Positions 43,246 through 53,197 are shown, counted from the stretch's first letter. The stretch: DNA of 64,000 nt from Salinisphaera hydrothermalis C41B8 (GCF_000732535.1 NZ_APNK01000011.1:1-64000); one strand, 5' to 3'. Notes: generated from the letters alone by a model not told the origin. Made by a program: numbers and translations.

Positions 43246-44505
43246 ATGAAACGAGCATGGAGTGCGCTCATCGGAGCGCTGCTCAGTCTGGCGGCGCATG
43301 CGGCGCCGTTCACGATTTACAACCAGGATGCCGGCACCGGTAGCGGATTCGACGATCCCACCGTCGTGGCCCCGGTGCCGGGCAACGATGCCACCACGCT
43401 TGGCGCGCAGCGGTTGCTGGCCATGCGTTATGCCGCAGCGATCGTCACCAGCCGCGTAGCCAGCAGCGTGCCGATTCGCATCGCGGTGAGCTTCGATGCC
43501 AACAACGGCGGCTCCGCGCTGGCCTGCAGCACCAATTCGGCGACACTCGGCCAGGGTGGGGCGACTCAGTACACCATCAATTTCCCGGGCGCCCCGCGCG
43601 CCGATACCGGCTATCCGTTGGCGCTGGCCAATGCCCTGGCGGGCAAACGGCTCGCCGATACGGCCGATATCGCGTTGACGTTCAACGGCACGCTCGATAC
43701 CGGCAGCGCGGGCTGTCTGCAGGGTTATCACTGGTACTACGGGCTCGACGGCAAGCCGGGCAACCATGAATTGGATTTCATCGCCACGGCGGTGCACGAA
43801 CTGATTCACGGGCTGGGCTTTCAGTCGCTGGTCGCGCTCCAGGACAGTAGCAGCGCGTCGGTTGGCCAGTTTCCGCAATATTCGACCGCGGCCGATTCGC
43901 GCTACCCGGATATCTACAGCAGTTTCATCCAAGACCTGTCGATGGCGGGCCAGCCCCTGTGGCCGGATATGACCGCAGCCGAGCGCGCGGCGTCGATCAC
44001 TGATGGCCCCGATCTGGTCTGGGACGATGCCAACACCGACAATGCCGCGGCCGGTTATTTGACGGCCGGCATCAATCAGGGCCGAGTGGAGCTCTACGCG
44101 CCCGCGACGATCGAACCTGGCAGCTCGATTTCGCACTGGGCGATCGCCTTGTCGCCAAGCCAGATCATGGAGCCGCGCGAAAATCCGGACGTAGGCGTAT
44201 TGAGCGGTATCGGCATGTCGGCCTGTGCGTTGGAGAACATGGGGTGGCAGTTGGCCAACGACACCCGCTGCCCGGACGTCGGCAGCGCAACCATTGCCGG
44301 CCAGAGCAGTAGCAATACGGACGGTAGCGGAACGCAGCCGACGGGCACTACGGGCGGTAGCACAAGTGGTGGCAGTAGCCACAGCGGCGGGGGCGGTGGC
44401 TGCACCATCGACCGGAACGCGGCCTTCGATCCGCTCTGGGCGGCGATGATCGCCATGGCGCTCGGCGTGCTGGGCTGGCGGCGTCGGCAACGCGACACGG
44501 TGTAA
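43246..44505 (+). CDS. Secreted metalloprotease-like protein with a Cys-type C-terminal sorting tag
   Basis: This 419-residue protein has a signal peptide (MKRAWSALIGALLSLAAHAA). The zinc motif HELIHGLGF spans residues 184-192; a further His in SISHWAIALSPSQIMEP may be the third ligand. After a Ser/Thr/Gly linker comes GGGGGC (Cys386), then TIDRNAAFDPLWAAM, a hydrophobic helix and a basic tail (WRRRQRDTV). This tripartite tail (Cys, transmembrane, Arg) is that of Cys-dependent C-terminal sorting signals, closest to the JDVT-CTERM type. The next gene is a CPBP intramembrane protease, the enzyme class proposed to process such tags. Substrate is unknown. Confidence 0.82.
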   Translation: MKRAWSALIGALLSLAAHAAPFTIYNQDAGTGSGFDDPTVVAPVPGNDATTLGAQRLLAMRYAAAIVTSRVASSVPIRIAVSFDANNGGSALACSTNSATLGQGGATQYTINFPGAPRADTGYPLALANALAGKRLADTADIALTFNGTLDTGSAGCLQGYHWYYGLDGKPGNHELDFIATAVHELIHGLGFQSLVALQDSSSASVGQFPQYSTAADSRYPDIYSSFIQDLSMAGQPLWPDMTAAERAASITDGPDLVWDDANTDNAAAGYLTAGINQGRVELYAPATIEPGSSISHWAIALSPSQIMEPRENPDVGVLSGIGMSACALENMGWQLANDTRCPDVGSATIAGQSSSNTDGSGTQPTGTTGGSTSGGSSHSGGGGGCTIDRNAAFDPLWAAMIAMALGVLGWRRRQRDTV

Positions 44506-44520
44506 GCGCAAAGGGCGCGA

Positions 44521-44982
44521 ATGCCTTTCGCCATGCGCCCGATGCTGGCCGACGGGCTGTTATGGGTCGCCGCAGTTGCCGCCGCGGTGCCGGCCGTGGG
44601 GGTTCTGGCCTGGGTTACACCGCTCGTGTGGCGCCCGCACTGGCCCCCGATCGGCGCGCTGTTCTGGTTTGTGTTGGTCGCCCCCACAGTCGAGGAAATC
44701 GTGTTCCGCGGCGGTCTTCAGGAGTGGCTGCTGCGCCGCGACGCGGCCCGCATCGGCCCGATCAGCCGCGCCAATGGGCTCGCGAGCGTCGTGTTTGCCG
44801 CCTGTCATCTGATCGGCCATCCGCCGGCCTGGGCGGCCGCCATGGTGCTGCCGTCATTGCTGTTCGGGCTGTTCTATGAACGGGGGCGTCGATTGGGCGG
44901 CCCGATCGTGCTTCATGCCGTATACAACGCGGCGTACCTTGCGCTGCTCGGCGCCATCGGCGGGCCGGCTTTGCTACCATGA
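44521..44982 (+). CDS. CPBP intramembrane protease, probable JDVT-CTERM sorting enzyme (MrtJ-like)
   Basis: This 153-residue, largely hydrophobic protein has the CPBP/Abi motifs: Glu58-Glu59 with Arg63 (TVEEIVFRGG), FAACHLIGH with His96, and LHAVYNA with His132 and Asn136. The family cleaves inside membranes. It is short for CPBP and starts 15 bp after the tagged metalloprotease, so the two are almost certainly co-expressed. By analogy with MrtJ/myxosortase-type enzymes it would cut at the tag Cys of its neighbour and allow lipid anchoring or release. The start could also be the ATG four codons later. Confidence 0.78.
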   Translation: MPFAMRPMLADGLLWVAAVAAAVPAVGVLAWVTPLVWRPHWPPIGALFWFVLVAPTVEEIVFRGGLQEWLLRRDAARIGPISRANGLASVVFAACHLIGHPPAWAAAMVLPSLLFGLFYERGRRLGGPIVLHAVYNAAYLALLGAIGGPALLP

Positions 44983-45007
44983 GGCCGCTTTACCGCAAAG
45001 GTCCGAC

Positions 45008-45553
45008 ATGAGTCAGTCCGATATTTTCAGCGCCCTGGAACAAGGGCTCAAACAGGCCGGTTCGGTGCAGACGCCGGGCGAGACCCACGGCACGCTCACC
45101 GGCATGCTTTGCATCGATCATGAGCAGCCGCCGGCGGCGGCCGTCGATGATGTCGAAGCCGAGAATCTCACCACCGCGCTGGATGCGCTGCGCGAGATCA
45201 CGCTGGAAGGCTTGTTCGACCCCGATCTGAGTTTCACGCCGCTACTGCCCGACGACGAAAGCTCGCTGGACCGTCGGGTGAACGCGCTCGCGCGCTGGTG
45301 TGCCGGTTTTCTGTTTGGTTTGAGTTATCGTGGCAACTTCGAGCCGGACCAGTTGTCCGATGAAGTACGGGAGATCGTGGCCGATCTCACTGAGCTGTCG
45401 AAGGCCGAACTCACCGCCGACGAAGCCGACGCGGATAGCGCCGAAGCCGATTATGCGGAGTTGGTGGAATACGTCCGCGTCGGCGTGCAGATGATCTTTC
45501 TCGAACTTCAGCCCAAGCGCGAAGGCCCGCAGACGAGGGAGACGCTGCATTGA
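45008..45553 (+). CDS. ygfB: YgfB/UPF0149 family protein
   Basis: This 181-residue acidic protein resembles YgfB: GETHGTLTGMLCIDHEQP near residue 25, ALARWCAGFLFGLSY around 94-108, and YAELVEYVRVGVQMIFLELQ near the C-terminus. In Pseudomonas, YgfB affects ampDh3 expression and beta-lactam resistance. It is the first gene of ygfB-pepP-ubiH-ubiI, the same order as in E. coli. The true start (MSQSDIFSALEQ) is the ATG at 45008; longer frames cross the upstream gene. Confidence 0.9.
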   Translation: MSQSDIFSALEQGLKQAGSVQTPGETHGTLTGMLCIDHEQPPAAAVDDVEAENLTTALDALREITLEGLFDPDLSFTPLLPDDESSLDRRVNALARWCAGFLFGLSYRGNFEPDQLSDEVREIVADLTELSKAELTADEADADSAEADYAELVEYVRVGVQMIFLELQPKREGPQTRETLH

Positions 45554-46890
45554 TTCCCGATCAGTCCCATCTGGATCATGCCGACAAGCCGTCCGATCAT
45601 GCCGAGCGCCGTGATGCACTGTCGCGCACGATCGGCCCGACCGGCATCGCTGTTATCGCGGCCACGCCCGAGCGCAATCGCAATAACGACGTCGACTATC
45701 CGTATCGCCCGAACAGCGATTTCCGCTATTTGACGGGCTTCGGCGAGCCGCTGTCGATCGCGGTGCTGGCCCCGGGGCGCGAAGAGGGCGAGTACGTCCT
45801 GTTTTGTCGCGAGCGCGATCCGGCGGCCGAAACCTGGATCGGTCATCGGGCGGGCACCGAGGGCGCCATGGCACGGTTCGGTGCCGATCAGGCGTTTCCG
45901 ATCGAAGAGTTCGACGCCCGCATCGGCGACATGCTTTCGAACCGCGAATGCCTGTACATGACGCAGGGTATTCATCCGGAATTCGAGCAGCGACTGTTGA
46001 CGTGTCTGAACGATCTGCGGTCGCGCGGGCGACATGCAGCCCCGCCGGAGCAGATCATCTCGATCAACAGCGTCGTACACGAAATGCGGCTGCGTAAATC
46101 GAACAACGAACTGGCGCTGATGCGCCAGGCGGCGGCGACGTCGGCGGCCGGTCACCGCGCCGCGATGAAAGCGGCAGCGCCCGGCGTTTACGAATATCAG
46201 CTGGAAGCGACGCTGCACTATGTGTACGGCCTCGACGGCATGTCGTGGGCGTATCCGACCATTGTGGGCGCGGGCGCCAATGCCTGCGTGCTGCACTACG
46301 TCGAGAACGCCGCGCCGCTGGCCGATGGCGATCTGGTGTTGATCGATTCCGGCGCCGAATACCGCGGCTATGCCGGTGACATCACGCGCACCTTCCCGGC
46401 CAACGGCCGTTTTACCGACACCCAGCGTGAAATCTACGACATCGTATTGGCGGCCAACGAGGCCGCCATCGCGGTTTGCCGCGCGGGCGAAAAAGCCAAC
46501 GCACCGCACCAGACCGCGCTGAATACGCTGGTCGACGGCTTGCTCGAGCTGGGCTTCGTCTCCGGTGATCGCGACTCGGTGATCGAAGACGAAAGCTACA
46601 AGACGTTTTTCATGCACGGGACCAGCCATTGGCTCGGCATGGATGTACACGACGTCGGTCTCTACAAGAAGCACGGCGAATGGCGTGATCTCGAGCCCGG
46701 CATGGTGCTGACCATCGAACCCGGGCTGTATATCCCGCCGGGCACCGAGGGCGTGGATAGTCGCTACTGGGGCATCGGCATTCGCGTGGAGGACGATGTG
46801 GTGATCACCGACGGCGAACCCGAGGTGCTGACCGCCGGCGTCCCCAAGGCGCCGGTCGATATCGAAACCTTGATGGACGAACGCGCGTGA
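45550..46890 (+). CDS. pepP: Xaa-Pro aminopeptidase PepP
   Basis: This 446-residue M24 enzyme removes N-terminal residues next to proline. It begins with TTG (45550), overlapping the ygfB stop (TTGA); no in-frame ATG fits. The N-terminal domain holds NNDVDYPYRPNSDFRYLTGF. Metal ligands are in LIDSGAEYRGYAGDITRTFP (two Asp), FMHGTSHWLGMDVHDVG (His), MVLTIEPGLYI (Glu) and GIGIRVEDDVVI (Glu). Length equals family norms (about 440). Confidence 0.95.
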   Translation: MIPDQSHLDHADKPSDHAERRDALSRTIGPTGIAVIAATPERNRNNDVDYPYRPNSDFRYLTGFGEPLSIAVLAPGREEGEYVLFCRERDPAAETWIGHRAGTEGAMARFGADQAFPIEEFDARIGDMLSNRECLYMTQGIHPEFEQRLLTCLNDLRSRGRHAAPPEQIISINSVVHEMRLRKSNNELALMRQAAATSAAGHRAAMKAAAPGVYEYQLEATLHYVYGLDGMSWAYPTIVGAGANACVLHYVENAAPLADGDLVLIDSGAEYRGYAGDITRTFPANGRFTDTQREIYDIVLAANEAAIAVCRAGEKANAPHQTALNTLVDGLLELGFVSGDRDSVIEDESYKTFFMHGTSHWLGMDVHDVGLYKKHGEWRDLEPGMVLTIEPGLYIPPGTEGVDSRYWGIGIRVEDDVVITDGEPEVLTAGVPKAPVDIETLMDERA

Positions 46891-48131
46891 GTACCGATTA
46901 CGATATCGCCGTCGTTGGCGGCGGGCTGGCCGGCGCCAGCCTGGCCTGTGCGCTATCGGATAGCGGACTGCGCATCGCGCTGATCGAAACCGTGGCCTTC
47001 GATGCGCCGGCCGACGAGAACATGAAGGCGCGGACGACCGCTCTGGCCTGGGGCACGCGCGCGATGTTCGACGAACTCGGCCTGTGGTCGGCGATGGCAG
47101 AGGATGCGGCCGCCATCGAGCGCCTGCACGTATCCCAGGCCGGGCACTTCGGCCGGGTGACGGTAGCGGCCGCCGAGTACGGTCTGCCGGCGCTCGGCTA
47201 TGTCGTGCCCAACCTCACCATGATCGCGGCGCTGCGTGATCGCGTGGCGACCATCGACGGCGTCGATACGATTGCTCCGGCGACCTTCGAATCGCTGGCC
47301 TATCACGGCGAGGACGCGGTCGAACTCACCCTGGCCGAGGGCGAGGGGAAGCGAACCCTGACGACCCGGCTGGTGATCGGCGCCGACGGCACCCACTCGC
47401 GCGTGCGCTCGGCGCTGGGCATCGGTGCCACGGTCGACGACTACGGCCAGTCGGCGATTATCACCAAGGCACGCAGCGAGCGGCCGCTGGCCGGCTGTGC
47501 CTACGAACGATTCACGCCGGACGGTCCGGTCGCCATCTTGCCATTCCTGCACGATACCGCAGCCGTGGTATGGACCGTGCCGACCGACGAAGCCCGTCGC
47601 CTGCTCGAATTGGACGACGACGCGTTCACGGCCGAATTGCAGGCGCGCTTCGGCGATCGCCTGGGGCAGCTGGAACTCGCCGGCCCGCGCGGCGCTTATC
47701 CGTTGGCGCGGGTTCTGTGCGACCGGGCCTGGTCGCACCGGGCCGCGCTGATCGGCAACGCCGGCCATGCGCTGCATCCAGCCGCCGCTCAAGGGTTCAA
47801 CCTGGCGATTCGCGATGCGCTGGGGCTGGCCGACAATCTGCGCGAGCACCAGCGGCTGGCCGGCGATGCCTTCGATCCGGGCGATGCCGACCGCCTGGCC
47901 GCCTGGGCCGAGAGCCGGCGTCCGGACCAGCACCGGGTTGCCAATTTCACCGACCGTATCGTGCGGTTGTTCTCCAATCGCGTGCCGGGACTCGGCCATG
48001 CCCGCGGCGCGGGCCTGTTCGGTCTGTCGCTCGCCCCCGGCGTACGCGGTGGCATGGCGCGCCGAAGCATGGGCCTGGCGCTGCTCGACGATGTCGCCCT
48101 GCGTGCCCCCGAAAGAGTGTCGAATTCATGA
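46887..48131 (+). CDS. ubiH: UbiH, FAD-dependent 2-octaprenyl-6-methoxyphenol hydroxylase
   Basis: This 414-residue flavoprotein mono-oxygenase acts in ubiquinone synthesis. The FAD dinucleotide motif is VVGGGLAGASLACAL, the second motif is VIGADGTHSRVRSALG, and LIGNAGHALHPAAAQGFNLA is the UbiH version of the third (GNAxxxLHP). The GTG start overlaps the pepP stop as GTGA. Its last codon overlaps the next hydroxylase gene by 4 bp. Fused translation of these genes fits a single operon. Confidence 0.93.
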   Translation: MSTDYDIAVVGGGLAGASLACALSDSGLRIALIETVAFDAPADENMKARTTALAWGTRAMFDELGLWSAMAEDAAAIERLHVSQAGHFGRVTVAAAEYGLPALGYVVPNLTMIAALRDRVATIDGVDTIAPATFESLAYHGEDAVELTLAEGEGKRTLTTRLVIGADGTHSRVRSALGIGATVDDYGQSAIITKARSERPLAGCAYERFTPDGPVAILPFLHDTAAVVWTVPTDEARRLLELDDDAFTAELQARFGDRLGQLELAGPRGAYPLARVLCDRAWSHRAALIGNAGHALHPAAAQGFNLAIRDALGLADNLREHQRLAGDAFDPGDADRLAAWAESRRPDQHRVANFTDRIVRLFSNRVPGLGHARGAGLFGLSLAPGVRGGMARRSMGLALLDDVALRAPERVSNS

Positions 48132-49330
48132 CTACACGTCCGCGTTACGACGTCGCCATCGTGGGCGGCGGGATGGTCGGGGCGGTACTGGCCGTGGCCT
48201 TGTCGGAGGCGGATTTTCACGTCGCGCTGGTCGAGGCTAAACAGCCGAAATCGCTCGATCCGGAAGCCGGATACGATCTTCGCCAGTCCGCGATCGCGCC
48301 GGGCCCGCGCCGCCTGCTGGAGAACCTCGGTCTTTGGGATCGGTTGCCGGACAACCGGATCTGTCCGTTCACCGGGATGAAGGTATGGCAGGCGGATCAG
48401 GACGACGAACTGTTTCTGGAACATACGGCGGTCGGCCTGCCCGAACTCGGCCATATCGTCGAGAATGCGCTGGTCGTGGATGCGGCCTGGCAGGCGTTCG
48501 AGCGGGTAGACGTCTATTGCCCTGCCAAAATGGCGGCGCTCAACGTCGAAGCGCAAGCCGCGCGGCTCACGCTCGATGACGAGCAGGAGATTACCGCGGC
48601 GCTGGTCGTCGGGGCCGAAGGCGCCAATTCGCCGGTGCGCGAGGCGGCCGGTATTACGACCACGGGTTGGGGGTACGGCCAGCGTTGTACCGTCGGCACG
48701 GTGACGCCCGAGCGGCATCATCGTCATATCGCCTGGCAGCGGTTCACCGAAACTGGGCCGGTGGCATTCCTGCCCTTGGCCGACGGGCGGTGCTCGCTGG
48801 CCTGGCATGCTGACGATGCGCTGGCCGACGAACTGGCCGAACTCGACGATGATGAATTCTGTCGCCGCCTGACCGAAGCCAGTGGCGGTGTGCTCGGCCG
48901 TATTCAACACATGGGTACGCGGGCGGCGTTTCCGCTCAAGCTGATGCATGCGCGCGAGTACGTGCAGCCGCGCGTGGCGATCGCTGGTGATGCGGCTCAT
49001 GTGGTGCATCCGATGGCCGGGCAGGGCGTCAATCTCGGGCTGCTCGACGTGGCGGAACTCGTGGCCGCGCTCGAAGCCGGTCGCGCGGCCGGCGCGGACG
49101 CCGGCGAGATCACCTACCTCAAGCGTTATCAGCGTGCGCGCATGGCCGATAACATGATGATGCTGGCGGCGACCGACGGGCTGAAACGTCTCTACGGCAG
49201 CCACAACCCGTTGCTGCGCTCGCTGCGCGGCTTGGCCATCAGTGGCGCGTCGCGCCTGGCGCCGATTCGCCAGATCATGATCAGCCAGGCGGTGGGGCTA
49301 TCGAACGACGGGCCGCGGCTGTTGCGTTAG
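48128..49330 (+). CDS. ubiI: UbiI/VisC, FAD-dependent ubiquinone hydroxylase
   Basis: This 400-residue paralogue of UbiH follows it with an ATGA overlap. FAD motifs are VAIVGGGMVGAVLAVAL, VVGAEGANSPVREAAG and AIAGDAAHVVHPMAGQGVNL. In E. coli, UbiI hydroxylates C5 of the ubiquinone ring. The active family member could also be UbiF-like, but synteny with pepP-ubiH and gcvT supports UbiI. The glycine riboswitch starts 68 bp after its stop. Confidence 0.93.
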   Translation: MTTRPRYDVAIVGGGMVGAVLAVALSEADFHVALVEAKQPKSLDPEAGYDLRQSAIAPGPRRLLENLGLWDRLPDNRICPFTGMKVWQADQDDELFLEHTAVGLPELGHIVENALVVDAAWQAFERVDVYCPAKMAALNVEAQAARLTLDDEQEITAALVVGAEGANSPVREAAGITTTGWGYGQRCTVGTVTPERHHRHIAWQRFTETGPVAFLPLADGRCSLAWHADDALADELAELDDDEFCRRLTEASGGVLGRIQHMGTRAAFPLKLMHAREYVQPRVAIAGDAAHVVHPMAGQGVNLGLLDVAELVAALEAGRAAGADAGEITYLKRYQRARMADNMMMLAATDGLKRLYGSHNPLLRSLRGLAISGASRLAPIRQIMISQAVGLSNDGPRLLR

Positions 49331-49397
49331 CGATTCCGCGATCGGTCATTTGGCTTGGCGGGGCCGGCCCGGTATAGTCCGATACACGATCGCAAAA

Positions 49398-49567
49398 CGC
49401 GTGGGAGAGAGCGGGGAACCCCCGCCGCCGAAGGCGCAATTCCGCCCGGAAACGCTCAGGCCACAGGACCACGCACGGGCCGCTCGCCGGCCACGATCGA
49501 CTCTGGAGAGCAACCGCGAGCGCGGTTCACCGACGGGGCGAATCTCTCAGGTGCCAGGACAGAGGGG
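49398..49567 (+). ncRNA. Tandem glycine riboswitch
   Basis: Two aptamers stand in series before gcvT. Aptamer 1 (49398-49474): closing stem GCGTGG/CCACGC, then GGGAGAG, GCCGAAGGCGCAA and CTCAGG...CAGGACCACGCA. Aptamer 2 (about 49499-49567): closing stem CTCTG/CAGAG, GGAGAGC, CACCGACGGGGCGAA and CTCTCAGGTGCCAGGACAGAGG. These are the conserved cores of the glycine aptamer. Glycine binding should turn on gcv expression. No T-run terminator is clear in the 60 nt before gcvT, so the platform may act on translation. Confidence 0.95.
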
Positions 49568-49626
49568 CGGCGGAACGAGACTTACGGTCTTTCAACTGCT
49601 GCATTTCGTCAACAAGAGTCGATCGC

Positions 49627-50739
49627 ATGGCTAATCAGACCCCGCTCTACGACGAGCACGTCGCCGCCGGCGCCAAGCTGGTGGATTTTGCCGGCTGGGA
49701 CATGCCGATCAACTACGGCTCGCAGATCGCCGAGCACAACACGGTGCGTGAATCGGCCGGGATGTTCGATGTCTCGCATATGCGCCCGGTGGATATCGAA
49801 GGCGCCGAGGCGCGCGATCTGCTGCGCCATGTGCTGGCCAACGATGTCGCCAAGATCGACGAAGTCGGCCGGGCGTTCTATACCTGCATGCTTAATACCC
49901 GGGGCGGCGTGATCGACGACCTGATCGTTTATCACCTCGGCGAGAACTGGTATCGCATCGTGGTCAATGCGGCCACAGCGACCAAGGACATGGCCTGGAT
50001 TACCAGCCAGGCCGAGGAATTCGACGCGAGCGTGACCTCGCGCGACGATCTGGCGATCATCGCGGTCCAGGGGCCCAAGGCACGCGAGCTCACCAAGGAC
50101 ATACTCGACGACGACCTCGCCGCCGAGGCCATGGAGCTCAAGCCGTTCCGCGCGGCCGCGGCCGGCAAATGGTCGGTCGGCCGGACGGGTTACACCGGCG
50201 AGGACGGCTTCGAGATCGTGTTGCCGGATGACTCGGCGGTCGAGATCTGGCGCGCGTTACAGGACGTCGGCGTCGCCCCGATCGGGCTCGGCGCGCGCGA
50301 TACGCTGCGCCTGGAAGCCGGGTTGAATCTTTACGGCCAGGATATGGACGAAGACACGTCGCCGCTCGAGTCGGGGCTCGGCTGGACGGTGGCGTTTGAA
50401 CCCGCCGATCGCGAATTCATCGGCCGTAACTCGCTGGAGCACATCCGCGAGCACGGCGAGGCGAAGAAGATGGTCGGCCTGCTGCTGGAAGGCCGGGGTG
50501 TGATGCGCCACGGTGCGGCCGTACGCGCGGCCGGCGACGAGGCCACCGAGGCCGAGGATGCGGCCGGTGAAGTCACCAGCGGCAGCTTCGCCCCGACTCT
50601 GGGGCGCTCGATCGCCCTGGCGCGCGTACCGGCGGACTGGTCGGACACCGTCGAAGTGTTGCTACGTGGCAAATGGGTCAGCGCGCGCATCGTGAAGTAT
50701 CCCTTCGTGCGTAACGGCAAGATCCGCGTCGACATCTAG
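49627..50739 (+). CDS. gcvT: Glycine cleavage system T protein (aminomethyltransferase)
   Basis: This 370-residue enzyme transfers the aminomethyl group from GcvH to tetrahydrofolate, releasing ammonia. Family blocks include [56 protein letters not shown] (with the catalytic region), [19 protein letters not shown] and the C-terminal [19 protein letters not shown]. The serine/threonine sites that bind folate look intact. It is the first gene after the glycine riboswitch. Confidence 0.96.
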   Translation: MANQTPLYDEHVAAGAKLVDFAGWDMPINYGSQIAEHNTVRESAGMFDVSHMRPVDIEGAEARDLLRHVLANDVAKIDEVGRAFYTCMLNTRGGVIDDLIVYHLGENWYRIVVNAATATKDMAWITSQAEEFDASVTSRDDLAIIAVQGPKARELTKDILDDDLAAEAMELKPFRAAAAGKWSVGRTGYTGEDGFEIVLPDDSAVEIWRALQDVGVAPIGLGARDTLRLEAGLNLYGQDMDEDTSPLESGLGWTVAFEPADREFIGRNSLEHIREHGEAKKMVGLLLEGRGVMRHGAAVRAAGDEATEAEDAAGEVTSGSFAPTLGRSIALARVPADWSDTVEVLLRGKWVSARIVKYPFVRNGKIRVDI

Positions 50740-50836
50740 CGGTTCGTCGAGCTATCCGTTATTGGCGGGCGGCCCGTTGGCGGGGCCGCATCGCTTATCA
50801 TTTCGACTCGTCAAGGGGTCAATCCAGGATAAGAAC

Positions 50837-51232
50837 ATGAGCGACATTCCGAACGAACTCTCCTATACCAAGAGCCACGAGTGGGTGGCCAACGACGGCG
50901 ACGGCACCGTGACCGTCGGCATCACCGAATATGCCCAGGGCTCGCTGGGCGATCTGGTGTTCGTCGAGCTGCCGGAGACCGGCACCAAGTTCGCCGTGGG
51001 CGATCCGGTGGCTGTGGTCGAGTCGGTCAAGGCGGCCTCGGATATCTATGCGCCGGTCGACGGTGAAATCGTCGAAGTCAACGAAGAACTCGCCGATTCG
51101 CCCGAGCGCGTGAACGAAGATCCGTTCGGTGAAGGCTGGCTGTTCAAGATGACGGTCGACAACACCGAGCAACTGTCCGATCTGCTCGACGCCGAGGCCT
51201 ACGGCGACATCGTCGAGGCCGAAGAGGACTGA
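50837..51232 (+). CDS. gcvH: Glycine cleavage system H protein (lipoyl carrier)
   Basis: This 131-residue carrier shuttles the aminomethyl group on a lipoyl arm. Lys65 in [20 protein letters not shown] is the lipoylation site. It starts [17 protein letters not shown] with AGGAT 6-10 bp upstream of the ATG. Other blocks ([20 protein letters not shown]) are canonical. Length is normal (about 129). Confidence 0.96.
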   Translation: MSDIPNELSYTKSHEWVANDGDGTVTVGITEYAQGSLGDLVFVELPETGTKFAVGDPVAVVESVKAASDIYAPVDGEIVEVNEELADSPERVNEDPFGEGWLFKMTVDNTEQLSDLLDAEAYGDIVEAEED

Positions 51233-51306
51233 TCGATCCATTGCGGCGTCGGCGCTGGGCGTCGACGCCATCCCGGTTCCAGATTCGGTTTCAACCCGTA
51301 AACGCT

Positions 51307-52686
51307 ATGCCTTTCATTCCCCATACCGACAAGGACATCACGGACATGCTGGGCGCCATCGGCGCGGACAGCGTCGATGCCCTGTTTTCCGAAATCGATC
51401 CGAAGCTGCGCGACGTCGATATCTCGGCGATTCCGGAGCGCGCCAGCGAACAGGCGATCACGCGCCTGATGCAAGAACGCGCCGCTCGCGATGCGGGCGG
51501 GCTGTGCTTCATCGGCGCCGGTGCCTACGAGCACCACGTGCCGGCAGCGGTATGGGAACTCACCACGCGCGGCGAGTTTTACAGCGCGTACACGCCCTAC
51601 CAGCCGGAGGCCAGCCAGGGCACGCTTCAGGTCGTCTACGAATACCAGACGATGATGTGCGGGCTGACCGGCATGGATGTGGCCAACGCTTCGCTTTACG
51701 ACGGCGCCTCCGCGCTGGCCGAAGCGGTGCTCATGGCCGTACGGGCGAATCGCAAGTCCAAGTCGAAGCGGGTACTGATGCCGGCGAGCGTACACCCGTA
51801 CTATCGCGAGGTCGCGCACAACATCTGCACGAACCAGGACATCGTGTTCGAAACCATCGGCTTCGACCACGTGACCGGCAAGATCGACATGGCCGCTCTC
51901 GAGGCCTGGGCCGGCGAGGACATCACCGCGCTCGTTATCCCGCAGCCGAATTTCTTCGGCGTGCTCGAGGATGTCGATGCGCTGACCGATTGGGCGCGAA
52001 ACAACGGCGCGTTGGCGATCGGCGTGGTCAACCCCGTGTCGCTGGCGCTGCTCACGCCGCCGGGCGAGTGGGGCGATGGCGCCGGTGCCGACATCGTGGT
52101 CGGCGAAGGTCAGCCGTTGGGGGCGCCGCTGGCCGGCGGCGGGCCGTACTTCGGCATTCTGTGTTGCCGCAAGACCCACGTTCGGCAGATGCCCGGGCGC
52201 GTAGTCGGACGTACGCACGACATGGACGGCCGCCCGGGGTATGTGTTGACGCTGCAGCCGCGCGAGCAACACATCCGTCGGTCCAAGGCGACCTCGAATA
52301 TCTGTACCAATCAGGGTTTGCTGGTCACCGCGGCAACGATTCACATGAGCCTGCTTGGCCCGGAAGGGCTGACCAACGTGGCCGCGACCTGTGCCGCGAC
52401 CACGCGTCGTCTCGTGTCGCGCCTCGCCGCACTGGACGGCATCGAGCGCGTGTTCTCGGCGCCGTTCTTCCACGAAGCCGCGCTGCGGCTGCCGATACTC
52501 GCCCAGCCGGTGCTCGACGCGCTGGCCGAGCGCGGCGTGCTCGGCGGTGTCGCGCTGGGCGAATTCTTCGACGGCATGGACGACGTCATTCTCGTCTGTG
52601 CCACCGAAACCAAGACCGAGGACGATCTGGCGGTTTACGTCGACGCGCTCTCGGACGTACTGGCTGAAATGGTGGAGGTTGCTTGA
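51307..52686 (+). CDS. gcvPA: Glycine dehydrogenase, subunit 1 (split P protein)
   Basis: This 459-residue protein is the N-terminal half of the PLP-dependent P protein ([60 protein letters not shown]). The P protein is split into two genes, as in many bacteria, unlike the single-chain E. coli form. Only the second subunit carries the PLP lysine. The ATG at 51307 was chosen by the family N-terminus. tpx follows one base after the stop, so translation is coupled. Confidence 0.95.
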   Translation: MPFIPHTDKDITDMLGAIGADSVDALFSEIDPKLRDVDISAIPERASEQAITRLMQERAARDAGGLCFIGAGAYEHHVPAAVWELTTRGEFYSAYTPYQPEASQGTLQVVYEYQTMMCGLTGMDVANASLYDGASALAEAVLMAVRANRKSKSKRVLMPASVHPYYREVAHNICTNQDIVFETIGFDHVTGKIDMAALEAWAGEDITALVIPQPNFFGVLEDVDALTDWARNNGALAIGVVNPVSLALLTPPGEWGDGAGADIVVGEGQPLGAPLAGGGPYFGILCCRKTHVRQMPGRVVGRTHDMDGRPGYVLTLQPREQHIRRSKATSNICTNQGLLVTAATIHMSLLGPEGLTNVAATCAATTRRLVSRLAALDGIERVFSAPFFHEAALRLPILAQPVLDALAERGVLGGVALGEFFDGMDDVILVCATETKTEDDLAVYVDALSDVLAEMVEVA

Positions 52687-52687
52687 G

Positions 52688-53197
52688 ATGAGTCAAACCA
52701 TCACGCGCCGCGGCGCACCCATGAACGTGGCCGGCAAGCTGCCGCAGCCGGGCGACAAGCTACCGCCGATGCGGTTGACCGGCAGTGATCTGGCAGATGT
52801 CGGGCTCGACGCATTCGTGGGCAAAGCCAAGATCTTCAATATCTTTCCGAGCCTGGATACGCCGACCTGTGCGCTGTCGGTAAAGCAATTCAACGCCCGT
52901 GTCGAGACTATGAACGACGTCGTGTTGTTGCAGGTCTCGGCCGATCTGCCGTTCGCCCACAAGCGGTTCTGTGCCGCCGAGGGGTTGGAGAACGGCGTGA
53001 CCCTGTCGATGATGCGCGACAAGACCTTCGCTGCCGACTACGGCGTGCTGATCGAGGACGGCGGCATGGCGGGGCTGTGCGCCCGCGCCGTGATCGTGGC
53101 CGACGCCGACGACACGGTCGTCTATAGCCAGCTCGTCTCCGAGATTGCCGAAGAGCCCGATTACGACGCCGCCATCGCCGCGCTCGAAAACCGCTGA
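52688..53197 (+). CDS. tpx: Thiol peroxidase Tpx
   Basis: This 169-residue peroxiredoxin reduces lipid and alkyl hydroperoxides. The peroxidatic Cys is in [17 protein letters not shown] and the resolving Cys in [14 protein letters not shown]. Fold blocks [20 protein letters not shown] and [20 protein letters not shown] are conserved, and length equals E. coli Tpx (168). It sits between gcvPA (1-bp gap) and gcvPB (5-bp gap), inside the glycine cleavage operon, an unusual placement. Confidence 0.95.
   Translation: MSQTITRRGAPMNVAGKLPQPGDKLPPMRLTGSDLADVGLDAFVGKAKIFNIFPSLDTPTCALSVKQFNARVETMNDVVLLQVSADLPFAHKRFCAAEGLENGVTLSMMRDKTFAADYGVLIEDGGMAGLCARAVIVADADDTVVYSQLVSEIAEEPDYDAAIAALENR

Noticed and set aside
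44506-45007. 6S RNA and zapA, expected next to ygfB in E. coli
   Set aside because: The region holds the CPBP protease gene and a 25-bp gap; no 6S-like structure or ZapA frame is present.
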